A DNA stretch of 15,360 nucleotides. Origin: Deltaproteobacteria bacterium. GTDB lineage: Bacteria; Desulfobacterota; Desulfobacteria; C00003060; C00003106. Where the stretch lies: positions 1 to 15,360 of the forward strand of contig JAFDAE010000037.1 of the NCBI GenBank assembly GCA_019314005.1, given 5' to 3'. The notes beneath the pieces are model-generated. The model saw nothing but the letters and a program-made list of their open reading frames with translations, made no database searches and had not been told where the DNA came from. Positions 7,902 to 14,567 of the stretch are shown here, in pieces. The first letter of the stretch is position 1. Each line of letters begins with the position of its first letter. The translations under genes were made by a program, and so were the position numbers.

Positions 7902-10337
7902 TTATCGTATCCCCGGCAGGTACTTCTTAATCCTTACCTCCTTTCCATCGGTCGCAATCATAATCGCGCCATCCTGGTCTGTCCGAAAGGTCTTACAATT
8001 CCGCGTCTTGTATCGCTTCAAGACTTCCGCATGGGGGTGTCTGAAACGGCTGCTCGATCTTGATGAAAAGATGACAATATCAGGTTGGACACGATCCAAA
8101 AAGACCGGGGTGCTGGAGGTGCGGCTGCCGTGGTGAGGGGCTAATAATATGCTGCTTTTCAATTCGTTGCCGGCACGGGCCACGAGTTCCCTTTCTGCAT
8201 CGGCTTCTATGTCTCCCGGAAAAAGGAATGCTGTTTCGCCAAAGACGGCTTTTACCACCAAAGAATTGTTGTTAGGGTTGCTGCCGGCATGGCTCAGAAA
8301 ATCAGCGGGTGGATGAAGTACATTTAGGCGGACTCCATTGATGATTCTTGGCTTTGAATCCCTGTTCAACCGGACTGTGGGGATATCTTCTTCTGAAAGG
8401 ATATTCAGGAGAGTCCTATATGTTTCCGTGTAACCGGGTTCACCGTTGGACCAGACCTCGCGCACATTAAAATTGCGGGCAATGTACAGCAGCCCGTTCA
8501 AATGATCGGCCTGGGGGTGAGACAGAACAATATAGTCGATTGTCGCGATCTTCTTTTGCCATAAAAAGGGGGCCACCACGGATCGGCCCACATCAAAGCT
8601 GTTATCAAAGAACCCACCGCCGTCAATCAGGATACATGTCCCCTTTGGCAGTTCCAAAAGGGCCGCGTTTCCCTGTCCCACGTCAATCGCGGTTACCCGA
8701 AGATCTCTGTGCCAGAACCGCTCGCCCATCCAATAAAGCGCGTCTGCTGAGATGATTACCAGGAGCAAGGGGATCGCTATGGTGCGTAAATGTTTTCTTT
8801 TTAAGTTTAATAGGGTGGCGGCCAGAGCATAAAAAAGTACTATTTCAAACAGGGTTGGTGTAACGGTTTTTATCGCCGCGAACGACCAGTTTGAAAAGAA
8901 GGATACCGCCCCAAGGAGTATTGATACCAACATTCCACCGCTCTTCATAATCCAGACAGCCAAGTAAAAACTTGCCGGTAAAACCAGCATTGCCAGCATA
9001 CCGATCGGAAGTACCAGAAAACCTACTATTGGGACCGCGATGCAATTTGACAGGAGTCCGACAAGGGAGACCTGATTAAAGTAATAAAGGACCAGGGGGA
9101 GGGTGCCCATGATGGCAAAAAAAGAGACCGCCACAAAGGTCCCCAGTTTTTTCAGAAGCAGAGAAGACCTGGAATCAGATGGCGCTACTTTCCACGGGAG
9201 GGAGCGCAACCCGCACAGAATAGAAAAAACAGCAATAAAGGAGAGCTGAAACGATATGTCAAAGAGGGAGGTGGGGGCAATGAGCAGTATAATGAAGGCG
9301 GCCACGGCCAGGGTGTTGATAGGATGGTGTTCTTTTTCGAGGATAATCGCGATCAGGAAGACCAGCGCCATGATTACGGCTCGCTGGGTGGATGGCGACA
9401 TTCCTACTAAAAGGCCGTAGAATAAGACGGGGAGAATTGTCAAACCCGCTCCCCACTTGCTGACCGTGCCCGCGAGAAGCAGACGCTCGGATCGGCTCAG
9501 GAGGATACGAAACAGAAAAAAGAAGAAAGCAGCGACCATTCCGATATGAAGCCCGGATATGGCGAGCAGATGCCCAAGACCGGTTCGGTTGAAATGTTCC
9601 CGGAGATCGGAAGAAATCCCGCTGCGATCACCAAGAAGAAGAGCCTTTAAAATCCCCTGTGCGCTTTTATCTCTTGTAGCTGCCGGAATAAGTTCTGACC
9701 CTGCCTTTCTGGTGCCTTGCAACATCTTCAGAACAACAGGGGCTTCTTTTCCCCTGATCCGGACAAAAAAGGTCGGATCATTCAGATAAGATGTTACCCG
9801 GATCCCACGGAAGGCCAGGTATCGCTTATAATTGAATCCGTTTGGATTGTTAAAATTACGGGGAGCCTTGAGCCTTCCCAAAAACGCCACGGTATTGCCC
9901 TGGTAGACATCTGAAACGATCCCGCGGACAGTCAGGCGAAGGCGGCCGCATACCTGGTAGCGCTGTTCGGCTCGGGAAAGGGTCTCTACCTCGACCACAA
10001 GACCGGTTCTTCCATCCGATATCCTGGGAGCTTCAATAATGGTTCCCTTTATGTGCCATGGCTTAGTGTCAATATGGTTTGATATATGATTGGAAGGGAA
10101 AGACGGCTCGACCCACGGCTGTATGGCGAGATAACCCAAGCCGATAAAAAGAAGGAGAGGCAGGAGTCGGAGGGGCCTCTTTTTCCACAGAAAATAGAGA
10201 TTTCCGAAGAATAATGCGGCAAGCAGATATCCTGTATAACTGACCCCCGGCAGATAAAGGCCGACAGTTAAACCGGACATATAAGATAAAAGGAGGGGGA
10301 TCAGTGGTCTTGAAAAGGTCTCAGAGGGTGGGGGCAT
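7902..10337 (-). CDS. comEC: ComEC/Rec2 family DNA uptake channel protein
   Basis: ComEC forms the inner-membrane channel that moves single-stranded DNA into the cytoplasm in natural transformation. The full three-part architecture is present. An N-terminal membrane pair and soluble OB-like domain (DUF4131) spans about residues 10-210. The multi-helix Competence domain covers about 230-540 and includes the signature ISGLHIG (260-266). A C-terminal metallo-beta-lactamase-like domain follows from about 548, with DVGQGN (552-557), LIDGGG, the metal motif SHPQADH (606-612), PGDIEADAE and APHHGS. I chose the ATG at 10337 (811 aa) because AAGG lies seven bases upstream; a TTG at 10343 overlapping the murA stop is the alternative. 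The gap to murA is two bases, so translation is probably coupled. Presence of comEC alone does not prove competence, since many non-competent bacteria carry it. The identification is secure. Confidence 0.95.
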   Translation of the reverse strand: MPPPSETFSRPLIPLLLSYMSGLTVGLYLPGVSYTGYLLAALFFGNLYFLWKKRPLRLLPLLLFIGLGYLAIQPWVEPSFPSNHISNHIDTKPWHIKGTIIEAPRISDGRTGLVVEVETLSRAEQRYQVCGRLRLTVRGIVSDVYQGNTVAFLGRLKAPRNFNNPNGFNYKRYLAFRGIRVTSYLNDPTFFVRIRGKEAPVVLKMLQGTRKAGSELIPAATRDKSAQGILKALLLGDRSGISSDLREHFNRTGLGHLLAISGLHIGMVAAFFFFLFRILLSRSERLLLAGTVSKWGAGLTILPVLFYGLLVGMSPSTQRAVIMALVFLIAIILEKEHHPINTLAVAAFIILLIAPTSLFDISFQLSFIAVFSILCGLRSLPWKVAPSDSRSSLLLKKLGTFVAVSFFAIMGTLPLVLYYFNQVSLVGLLSNCIAVPIVGFLVLPIGMLAMLVLPASFYLAVWIMKSGGMLVSILLGAVSFFSNWSFAAIKTVTPTLFEIVLFYALAATLLNLKRKHLRTIAIPLLLVIISADALYWMGERFWHRDLRVTAIDVGQGNAALLELPKGTCILIDGGGFFDNSFDVGRSVVAPFLWQKKIATIDYIVLSHPQADHLNGLLYIARNFNVREVWSNGEPGYTETYRTLLNILSEEDIPTVRLNRDSKPRIINGVRLNVLHPPADFLSHAGSNPNNNSLVVKAVFGETAFLFPGDIEADAERELVARAGNELKSSILLAPHHGSRTSSTPVFLDRVQPDIVIFSSRSSSRFRHPHAEVLKRYKTRNCKTFRTDQDGAIMIATDGKEVRIKKYLPGIR

Positions 10338-10339
10338 TA

Positions 10340-11593
10340 TCAAACCTTGACACGTTTGATGTTTGCCCCGAGAGCCGACAATTTTTCTTCAATCCGTTCA
10401 TATCCGCGGTCCAGGTGATAGACACGCGAAACCTCTGTTGTCCCTTCTGCTGCCAGTCCCGCAAGAATCAGGGATGCACTGGCCCTTAAATCAGTTGCCA
10501 TGACCGGCGCTCCGCTCAGTTGGCTCACACCTCGTACCACTGCGGAATTGCCGGATATGGTGATATCCGCGCCCATTCGCTGAAGTTCACTCACATGTAT
10601 AAAGCGGTTTTCAAAAATGTTCTCAGCAATCACGCTCAATCCTTTGGCCGTACTCATAAGGACCATGAATTGGGCCTGCATATCAGTCGGAAATCCTGGA
10701 TAAGGAAGGGTCTTGACATCAACGCTTTGTATATGCTTCGGACCTTGTATGCGAAGACTTGCTTTGCCTTTTTCTATAGTGACTCCAGCCTGCCGCAGTT
10801 TGTGAATTGAAGCCTCCAGGTGGGAGGGCTCGCAATTTACTATTTCAATATTCCCTTGCGTCAGGGCGGCGGCTACCATAAACGTCCCCGTCTCTATCCG
10901 GTCCGGGATGATGGTGTACGATATCGGGTTTAATTTTTTTACACCCGTAATGGTAATTACCGGGGAGCCCGCTCCCTCGATTTTGGCGCCCATCTGTTTC
11001 AGAGCATCGGCCAGGGCGACTATTTCCGGCTCACGGGCAGCATTGCGAAGTACGGTAACTCCTTCTGCCAGGACAGCCGCCATCATCAGGTTTTCGGTCC
11101 CTGTTACTGTGACGACATCAAGATAGATGTCGCTCCCTTTGAGTTGATCCGCTTTAGCCTCCACATAACCGTGGTCCAAGGTGATGGAGGCCCCCATCTG
11201 TTGAAGTCCCTTAATATGAAGATCGATAGGCCGGGCGCCTATGGCGCATCCTCCGGGAAGTGAAACCCTGGCCCTTTTCAGCCTTGCCAGGAGAGGCCCC
11301 AGGACAAGGACGGAGGCCCGCATTTTCCTCACCAGATCGTAGGGAGCCTCAAAATTCGCTAACCCGCTCGCATCAGCCTTGATCACGCCCTCGTCTTGCT
11401 TAAAACGAACGCCAAGGTCTGTCATTAAACGCTGAATAGTTTGAATATCCCAGAGATCCGGAACATTGTAAAAGGTATTCCAACCATCGGTGAGGATAGA
11501 GGATACTAAAATGGGAAGGGCAGCGTTTTTGGCGCCGCTTACACTCACGCTTCCTTGTAGACGGTTGCCGCCTGTTATGATAATTTTATCCAT
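10340..11593 (-). CDS. murA: UDP-N-acetylglucosamine 1-carboxyvinyltransferase
   Basis: MurA transfers enolpyruvate from phosphoenolpyruvate to UDP-N-acetylglucosamine, the first committed step of peptidoglycan synthesis in the cytoplasm. The 417-residue length is normal. Visible active-site elements are SGAKNAALP with Lys22 and Asn23, the loop [18 protein letters not shown] with catalytic Cys116 (Cys115 in E. coli), Asp304 in GFPTDMQAQ (the equivalent of Asp305) and the late arginine in [10 protein letters not shown]. Keeping Cys116 predicts sensitivity to fosfomycin; variants with Asp at this position are resistant. The ATG at 11593 gives the usual N-terminus ([14 protein letters not shown]), but no clear ribosome site precedes it. 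The gene lies 128 bases after acyP, across a seven-base repeat array, and two bases before comEC. Whether it has its own promoter in the 128-base gap is not clear from the sequence. Confidence 0.97.
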   Translation of the reverse strand: MDKIIITGGNRLQGSVSVSGAKNAALPILVSSILTDGWNTFYNVPDLWDIQTIQRLMTDLGVRFKQDEGVIKADASGLANFEAPYDLVRKMRASVLVLGPLLARLKRARVSLPGGCAIGARPIDLHIKGLQQMGASITLDHGYVEAKADQLKGSDIYLDVVTVTGTENLMMAAVLAEGVTVLRNAAREPEIVALADALKQMGAKIEGAGSPVITITGVKKLNPISYTIIPDRIETGTFMVAAALTQGNIEIVNCEPSHLEASIHKLRQAGVTIEKGKASLRIQGPKHIQSVDVKTLPYPGFPTDMQAQFMVLMSTAKGLSVIAENIFENRFIHVSELQRMGADITISGNSAVVRGVSQLSGAPVMATDLRASASLILAGLAAEGTTEVSRVYHLDRGYERIEEKLSALGANIKRVKV

Positions 11594-11644
11594 AACTATC
11601 TAATAATTAATGGTTTCGTAAAAAGGGAAATTGTGTTGAAAGAT

Positions 11645-11686
11645 GAACGTCCAACATCGAACATTGAACGTCGAACGTCGAATAAT
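11645..11686 (+). repeat. degenerate seven-base tandem array (GAACGTC type)
   Basis: Six consecutive seven-base units start at 11645: GAACGTC, CAACATC, GAACATT, GAACGTC, GAACGTC, GAATAAT. The array lies in the 128-base gap between murA and acyP. The repeating plus-strand unit has no stop codon in any frame and would read as the heptapeptide ERRTSNV, so an open frame beginning at 11633 reads through it. I take that frame to be repeat-derived and not a gene. Confidence 0.8.
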
Positions 11687-11721
11687 GATGTCGCTCCGCT
11701 CCTCTTTTTCAGCCTGTTTCT

Positions 11722-12021
11722 TCATCTTTTCCCATTCAACATTCGATGTTGGTCAAACGCATCGTACGTTCCGTTGTACGATTCCCAGTTAAGCTTCATG
11801 TCGGTCACTAGTGATCCGGGAGGACCTTTACGGCACCATTCCACCATCGCCTTTACATCTGATTCATTACCTTCCAATACGGCCTCTACGGTTCCACCAA
11901 TTAGATTTTTTACCCAACCATACACATTTCCCTGGCGTTTGGCCGCGCGTCGCGTTTCCATCCGAAAACAGACACCCTGCACACGGCCGCTGATAATGAG
12001 ATGTGCTCTGACCTTTTTCAT
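11722..12021 (-). CDS. acyP: acylphosphatase
   Basis: Acylphosphatases are small cytoplasmic enzymes that hydrolyse the carboxyl-phosphate bond of acyl phosphates. The signature GRVQGVCFR (residues 12-20) contains the phosphate-binding Arg20. GWVKNLIGGTVEAV (35-48) contains catalytic Asn39. WCRKGPPGSLVTDM (62-75) matches the third conserved segment. The family usually has about 90 residues; this protein has 99. The core ends near YDAF (86-89), and the tail DQHRMLNGKR comes from the inverted seven-base repeat, so the C-terminus is probably an acquired extension. A very good ribosome site (GGGAGG, six bases before ATG) fixes the start. The gene follows rdgB after 23 bases, which suggests one transcript. 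The physiological substrate is not evident from the context. Confidence 0.93.
   Translation of the reverse strand: MKKVRAHLIISGRVQGVCFRMETRRAAKRQGNVYGWVKNLIGGTVEAVLEGNESDVKAMVEWCRKGPPGSLVTDMKLNWESYNGTYDAFDQHRMLNGKR
11734..11752 (-). repeat. inverted copy of the seven-base repeat, inside the acyP 3' end
   Basis: Read on the minus strand, this 19-base stretch matches 11651-11669 at 16 of 19 positions, with the first eleven bases (CCAACATCGAA) identical. The two copies face each other across 64 bases, so a transcript could form a long-looped hairpin. The copy encodes residues 90-96 (DQHRMLN) of the acylphosphatase, so the repeat appears to have replaced or extended the original end of that gene. 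Confidence 0.65.
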
Positions 12022-12044
12022 TGCAAGCCTCCCAAAGTGAGCGA

Positions 12045-12704
12045 TCAGCCGTGGCTATGGCTATGTTCCGGCTTCGGCGGCTTTGCCTCTGCCAACCGTT
12101 GTTTGACCCAAATGATGATCTTGTCGAACTCGTTTTTCACTTCTGCCATGGCCCGCCCCCTGTGGCTGACCCCGATTTTTTCTTCCATAGATAGTTCAGC
12201 AAAAGTCTTTTTCAGGGGCGGATAGTAGAATACAGGGTCGTAACCAAAGCCGTTTTTTCCTCTGGATTCTGTTGTAATTTCTCCTTCACAGCGTGCTTCA
12301 TAGGTAAGTGCCGGACCGGTTGGCACGGCAATCGATATAACACATTCAAAGGCCGCCGCCCGGTTCTCTTTGCCTTCCATTTCCTTGAGGAGCTTGGCAG
12401 TGTTTTCTTCATCAGTAGCTGACTCTCCGGCATACCGGGCGGAATATACACCCGGCGCGCCCCCAAGGGCTTCCACTACTAATCCGGAGTCGTCGGAAAG
12501 GGCTGGAATCCCCAGTATCCGCGCGGTAAAAGAAGCTTTTTTGTATGCATTTTCGTCAAATGTCGTTCCGTCTTCTTCTATCTCAGGAAGGGGGCCAAAA
12601 TCATCCAGGTTTTTTATCTCAACCGGAAAGTCCTTAAGAAACTCTCTGATTTCCGCTGTTTTTCCACGATTTCGTGTTGCCAATACCAAAAATATTTTTT
12701 CCAT
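12045..12704 (-). CDS. rdgB: XTP/dITP pyrophosphatase (RdgB/HAM1 family)
   Basis: This enzyme cleaves non-canonical purine triphosphates (XTP, dITP, ITP) to monophosphates and pyrophosphate, keeping them out of DNA and RNA. Family signatures are clear: ATRNRGK (residues 9-15) at the nucleotide-binding N-terminus, SDDSGLVVEALGGAPGVYSA (70-89) with the catalytic aspartates, GFGYDPVF (152-159) and SHRGRA (180-185). A ribosome site (AAAGGA) lies just before the ATG at 12704. The 219-residue length is slightly above the usual ~195-205. The excess is a C-terminal tail, AEAKPPKPEHSHSHG, rich in proline and histidine. It is probably flexible and could bind metal, but that is speculative. The gene is the first of the leftward cluster, next to a divergent promoter region shared with tyrS, and is followed closely by acyP. 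The identification is secure. Confidence 0.96.
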   Translation of the reverse strand: MEKIFLVLATRNRGKTAEIREFLKDFPVEIKNLDDFGPLPEIEEDGTTFDENAYKKASFTARILGIPALSDDSGLVVEALGGAPGVYSARYAGESATDEENTAKLLKEMEGKENRAAAFECVISIAVPTGPALTYEARCEGEITTESRGKNGFGYDPVFYYPPLKKTFAELSMEEKIGVSHRGRAMAEVKNEFDKIIIWVKQRLAEAKPPKPEHSHSHG

Positions 12705-12723
12705 TGGTTTCCTTTGAATCTTT

Positions 12724-12745
12724 AACTTCTTACGAAGTTTTTTTT
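12724..12745 (+). terminator. weak terminator-like hairpin with T run
   Basis: AACTTC (12724-12729) and GAAGTT (12734-12739) pair around a TTAC loop and run into eight consecutive T on the plus strand. The stem has only six pairs, mostly A-T, and no plus-strand gene lies upstream, so its job would be to stop stray antisense transcription. In the rdgB transcript it would instead be a small 5' leader hairpin. Weak call. Confidence 0.25.
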
Positions 12746-12764
12746 ATTTTTCTATAATTGTGAC

Positions 12765-12792
12765 ATCTAATATAAAATCAAGGCTATGTCAA
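12765..12792 (-). promoter_or_regulatory. candidate sigma-70 promoter for the rdgB cluster
   Basis: On the minus strand a perfect -35 box TTGACA (12792-12787) is followed after 16 bases by TTAGAT (12770-12765), a weak -10. A second possible pair, TTGATT and TTATAG with 18 bases between, lies slightly closer to rdgB. Predicted initiation is around 12755-12740, about 40-55 bases before the rdgB start codon. The position is right for an operon promoter, but the exact boxes are uncertain. Confidence 0.45.
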
Positions 12793-12802
12793 AAGCTTTT
12801 GA
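12789..12802. promoter_or_regulatory. 14-bp perfect palindrome overlapping the rdgB -35 box
   Basis: TCAAAAGCTTTTGA is a perfect palindrome, and its left end shares four bases with the minus-strand TTGACA. This is where a dimeric repressor or activator could bind. No known operator consensus is recognised, and the AT-rich setting makes a chance palindrome possible. Confidence 0.3.
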
Positions 12803-12859
12803 AGCTGAATGGAAAATGTTTCAGATTCATTATTGCCGTGGAAAAGCGGAAAAAAAGAC

Positions 12860-12887
12860 TTGATAATAGACCGGGTTGAGGTATTAT
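12860..12887 (+). promoter_or_regulatory. candidate sigma-70 promoter for tyrS
   Basis: TTGATA (12860-12865) and TATTAT (12882-12887), separated by 16 bases, match the -35 and -10 consensus at five of six positions each. Transcription would begin near 12894, at the start of the first seven-base repeat array, giving tyrS a leader of about 130 bases that is almost entirely repeat sequence. Confidence 0.5.
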
Positions 12888-12890
12888 TCG

Positions 12891-12960
12891 ATTGATGATT
12901 GATGATTGATGATTGATGATTGATGATTGATGATTGATGATTGATGATTGATGATTGATG
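12891..12960 (+). repeat. perfect tandem array of ten ATTGATG units
   Basis: Seventy bases consist of exactly ten identical copies of ATTGATG with no mismatch. Perfect identity suggests recent expansion or active slippage. On the plus strand every frame soon meets TGA. On the minus strand the array has no stop and would read as a repeating HQSSIIN heptapeptide, but nothing indicates that it is translated. It lies between the tyrS candidate promoter and the tyrS ribosome site. Confidence 0.95.
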
Positions 12961-13002
12961 GTCTCTGGCCTCTGACTTCTGACTTCTGACTTCTGATCTC
13001 TG
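12961..13002 (+). repeat. second seven-base array (ACTTCTG type), six units
   Basis: Immediately after the ATTGATG array come GTCTCTG, GCCTCTG, three identical ACTTCTG units and ATCTCTG. The central units are perfect and the outer ones diverge, a normal pattern for an older array. The minus strand of the perfect units is stop-free (QKSEVRS). It ends 13 bases before the tyrS ribosome site. Confidence 0.88.
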
Positions 13003-13015
13003 GAATACTATTCAT

Positions 13016-13022
13016 GGAGGGG
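13016..13022 (+). promoter_or_regulatory. ribosome binding site that fixes the tyrS TTG start
   Basis: GGAGGGG lies just before a TTG codon at 13027, with six bases between GGAGG and the codon. The only nearby ATG (13014) is out of frame and overlaps the ribosome site, so TTG is the start. A rare start codon behind a near-perfect ribosome site may moderate tyrS translation. Confidence 0.8.
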
Positions 13023-13026
13023 ATTC

Positions 13027-14301
13027 TTGGAAAACGTTTTTGATATCTTAAAGGAACGAGGGTTTATAGAACAGGCTACAGATGATAAGGCGATCCGTTC
13101 TCTTTTAGAACAGCCGGTTGCCTGTTATATTGGATTTGATCCCTCGGCATCGAGTCTCCATGTGGGGAGTTTGGTTCCGATCATGGCTCTCGCCCATATG
13201 CACCGACACGGTCACAAGCCGATCGCACTTGTGGGCGGAGGGACCGGCTTAGTGGGGGATCCGAGCGGTAAGACGGAATTGCGCCAACAGTTGACCCTGG
13301 AAGATGTGAAAAAGAATGTCGAGGGGATCAAAAAACAGCTTGCCCGATTTGTCAATTTTGAAGAAAATGCTTTTCTTGTTAACAACGCTGAATGGTTGAT
13401 GGAACTCAACTACATCAGCTTCCTTAGAGATATAGGCCGCCACTTCAGTGTCAACCGGATGTTGACGGCTGAATCGTATAAAATGCGGATGGAAACCGGC
13501 CTCAATTTTATTGAATTCAATTACATGTTATTACAGGCCTATGACTTCCTGCATATGTATAAGACATATGAGTGTAAGCTACAGATGGGGGGCAGTGACC
13601 AGTGGGGGAATATTGTGGCCGGCGTAGATCTTATAAGACGGTCGGCTCAGGGGTCTGCCTATGGTATGACCTTCCCGCTTATCACTACCAGCACGGGGGC
13701 CAAGATGGGCAAGACCGCTCAGGGCGCGGTATGGCTTGATCCTGAAAGAACATCTCCCTATGATTATTACCAATTTTGGATCAATACGGATGACGCCGAC
13801 GTTGTTCGTTTTCTGTCCCTTTTTACATTTTTACCCATGGATCAGATTGAGGCCGTGCATCGTCTTGAAGGGGCGGAGCTGAATGCTGCCAAAACGATCC
13901 TCGCATTTGAGACTACAAGGTTAGCCCATGGCGAAGAGGAGGCGTTGAAAGCTTTGAAAGCGGGTTCCGGAATGTTCGGGGGACGGTCAATTGATCCGGC
14001 GCTCCTTCCCGGCAGCAAGCTTCCCCGCTCCAAAGAGGGGGACGATCTAAGTTCAGTGCCCACTACCTCTATAGCGTTTGACCGGTTAAGGGAAGGGATT
14101 CCTGCTTTTAAGTTGTTTCACGAGGTGGGGCTTTGTGCCTCTGGCGGGGCTGCGAGGCGATTGATTCAACAGGGCGGAGGATATGTGAACGGCGATCGTA
14201 TTGATGGAGTTGATCACAGGATAACAGATAACGACTTGAATAATAATATGATTATTCTAAGGGCCGGCAAGAAAAAATACCATCGTGTCGAGAGGATTTA
14301 G
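13027..14301 (+). CDS. tyrS: tyrosyl-tRNA synthetase
   Basis: This class I aminoacyl-tRNA synthetase activates tyrosine with ATP and charges tRNA-Tyr in the cytoplasm. Residues 35-48 (IGFDPSASSLHVGS) contain the HIGH-type motif as HVGS. LVGGGTGLVGDPSGK (68-82) and QMGGSDQWGNI (186-196) build the tyrosine pocket. The KMSKS-type loop is KMGKT (226-230). The C-terminal S4 RNA-binding domain, about residues 355-424, includes GGAARRLIQQGGGYVNGDRI. Length 424 is normal for the bacterial TyrS group with HVGS/KMxKT motifs. The start codon is TTG. The gene stands alone on the plus strand behind a repeat-rich leader and ends 18 bases before the first rRNA promoter. No GC-rich terminator hairpin is visible between them, so some readthrough into the rRNA operon is possible. 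Confidence 0.97.
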   Translation: MENVFDILKERGFIEQATDDKAIRSLLEQPVACYIGFDPSASSLHVGSLVPIMALAHMHRHGHKPIALVGGGTGLVGDPSGKTELRQQLTLEDVKKNVEGIKKQLARFVNFEENAFLVNNAEWLMELNYISFLRDIGRHFSVNRMLTAESYKMRMETGLNFIEFNYMLLQAYDFLHMYKTYECKLQMGGSDQWGNIVAGVDLIRRSAQGSAYGMTFPLITTSTGAKMGKTAQGAVWLDPERTSPYDYYQFWINTDDADVVRFLSLFTFLPMDQIEAVHRLEGAELNAAKTILAFETTRLAHGEEEALKALKAGSGMFGGRSIDPALLPGSKLPRSKEGDDLSSVPTTSIAFDRLREGIPAFKLFHEVGLCASGGAARRLIQQGGGYVNGDRIDGVDHRITDNDLNNNMIILRAGKKKYHRVERI

Positions 14302-14319
14302 TTTTTTTAAAAATAGTTC

Positions 14320-14348
14320 TTGACAAAACGAAAGGTAATCCGTATAAA
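14320..14348 (+). promoter_or_regulatory. rRNA operon promoter P1
   Basis: TTGACA (14320-14325) and TATAAA (14343-14348) are separated by the ideal 17 bases. The upstream segment, overlapping the tyrS stop, is rich in A and T runs like an UP element. The predicted start near 14355 lies about 213 bases before mature 16S. Confidence 0.85.
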
Positions 14349-14353
14349 CCACC

Positions 14354-14386
14354 TTTTGTTGGCGATGCACGTCATGGCCGACAAAA
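14354..14386. other. 14-bp hairpin at the P1 transcription start
   Basis: TTTTGTTGGCGATG pairs with CATGGCCGACAAAA around a five-base loop (CACGT), with one G-U pair and one mismatch. It would form the very 5' end of transcripts from P1. It is followed by A, not T, on both strands, so it is not a normal intrinsic terminator. It may protect the 5' end or act as a processing site. Confidence 0.5.
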
Positions 14387-14432
14387 AAATATATTAAAAA
14401 AACCTTGACAGAGAAGTTGAAAGCGCTATAAT
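14382..14432 (+). promoter_or_regulatory. rRNA operon promoter P2 with UP-like A/T tract
   Basis: A run of A and T bases at 14383-14402 precedes perfect consensus boxes TTGACA (14405-14410) and TATAAT (14427-14432), spaced by 16 bases. Initiation is expected near 14439. Tandem strong promoters before 16S are usual for rRNA operons and allow high, growth-controlled expression. Confidence 0.88.
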
Positions 14433-14495
14433 TAAGTGTTGCTTGAGACAGATGTCAAATTTGTCGAGGTTTACACCCCAATTCGGGGTAGAGTT

Positions 14496-14508
14496 CGCTC
14501 TTTGAAAA
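14496..14508 (+). promoter_or_regulatory. boxA-like antitermination site in the rRNA leader
   Basis: CGCTCTTTGAAAA resembles the E. coli rrn boxA (TGCTCTTTAACAA), where NusB and NusE load onto RNA polymerase to prevent early termination in rRNA operons. Its place, about 60 bases before mature 16S, is typical. A small hairpin (ACCCC/GGGGT, 14475-14489) precedes it and could be a boxB/boxC-region stem. Confidence 0.7.
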
Positions 14509-14567
14509 CTAAATAACGAGTAAGTTTAGGATACGGCTCTTGTTAATTTTTTAAAGTTTTAAGGTTT

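Larger units (their letters stand above)
12705..13026. other. divergent non-coding region between rdgB and tyrS
   Basis: These 322 bases contain no credible gene. From left to right they hold a short hairpin followed by a run of T, a candidate leftward promoter overlapped by a 14-bp palindrome, a candidate rightward promoter, two contiguous seven-base repeat arrays and the tyrS ribosome site. The first half is strongly AT-rich, as expected of a regulatory region. Confidence 0.8.

Noticed and set aside
10341..10343. TTG as the comEC start, overlapping the murA stop codon
   Set aside because: The AAGG ribosome site would be only one base from this TTG but seven bases from the ATG at 10337, so the ATG is more likely.
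11633..12040. Plus-strand open frame of 135 codons starting MLKDERPTSNIERRTSN
   Set aside because: It reads through the seven-base array and then antisense to acyP, which has convincing family motifs. The frame is open only because the repeat lacks stops on this strand.
12753..12758. Plus-strand TATAAT as a tyrS promoter -10 box
   Set aside because: No acceptable -35 box lies 16-18 bases upstream, and it is 270 bases from tyrS. The TTGATA/TATTAT pair at 12860-12887 fits better.
12891..13002. Possible CRISPR array
   Set aside because: The units are seven bases long and directly abutting. There are no unique spacers, and no cas genes are in view.
13014..13016. ATG as an alternative tyrS start
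   Set aside because: It is out of frame with tyrS and overlaps the ribosome site; the TTG at 13027 has the right spacing and yields the expected N-terminus.
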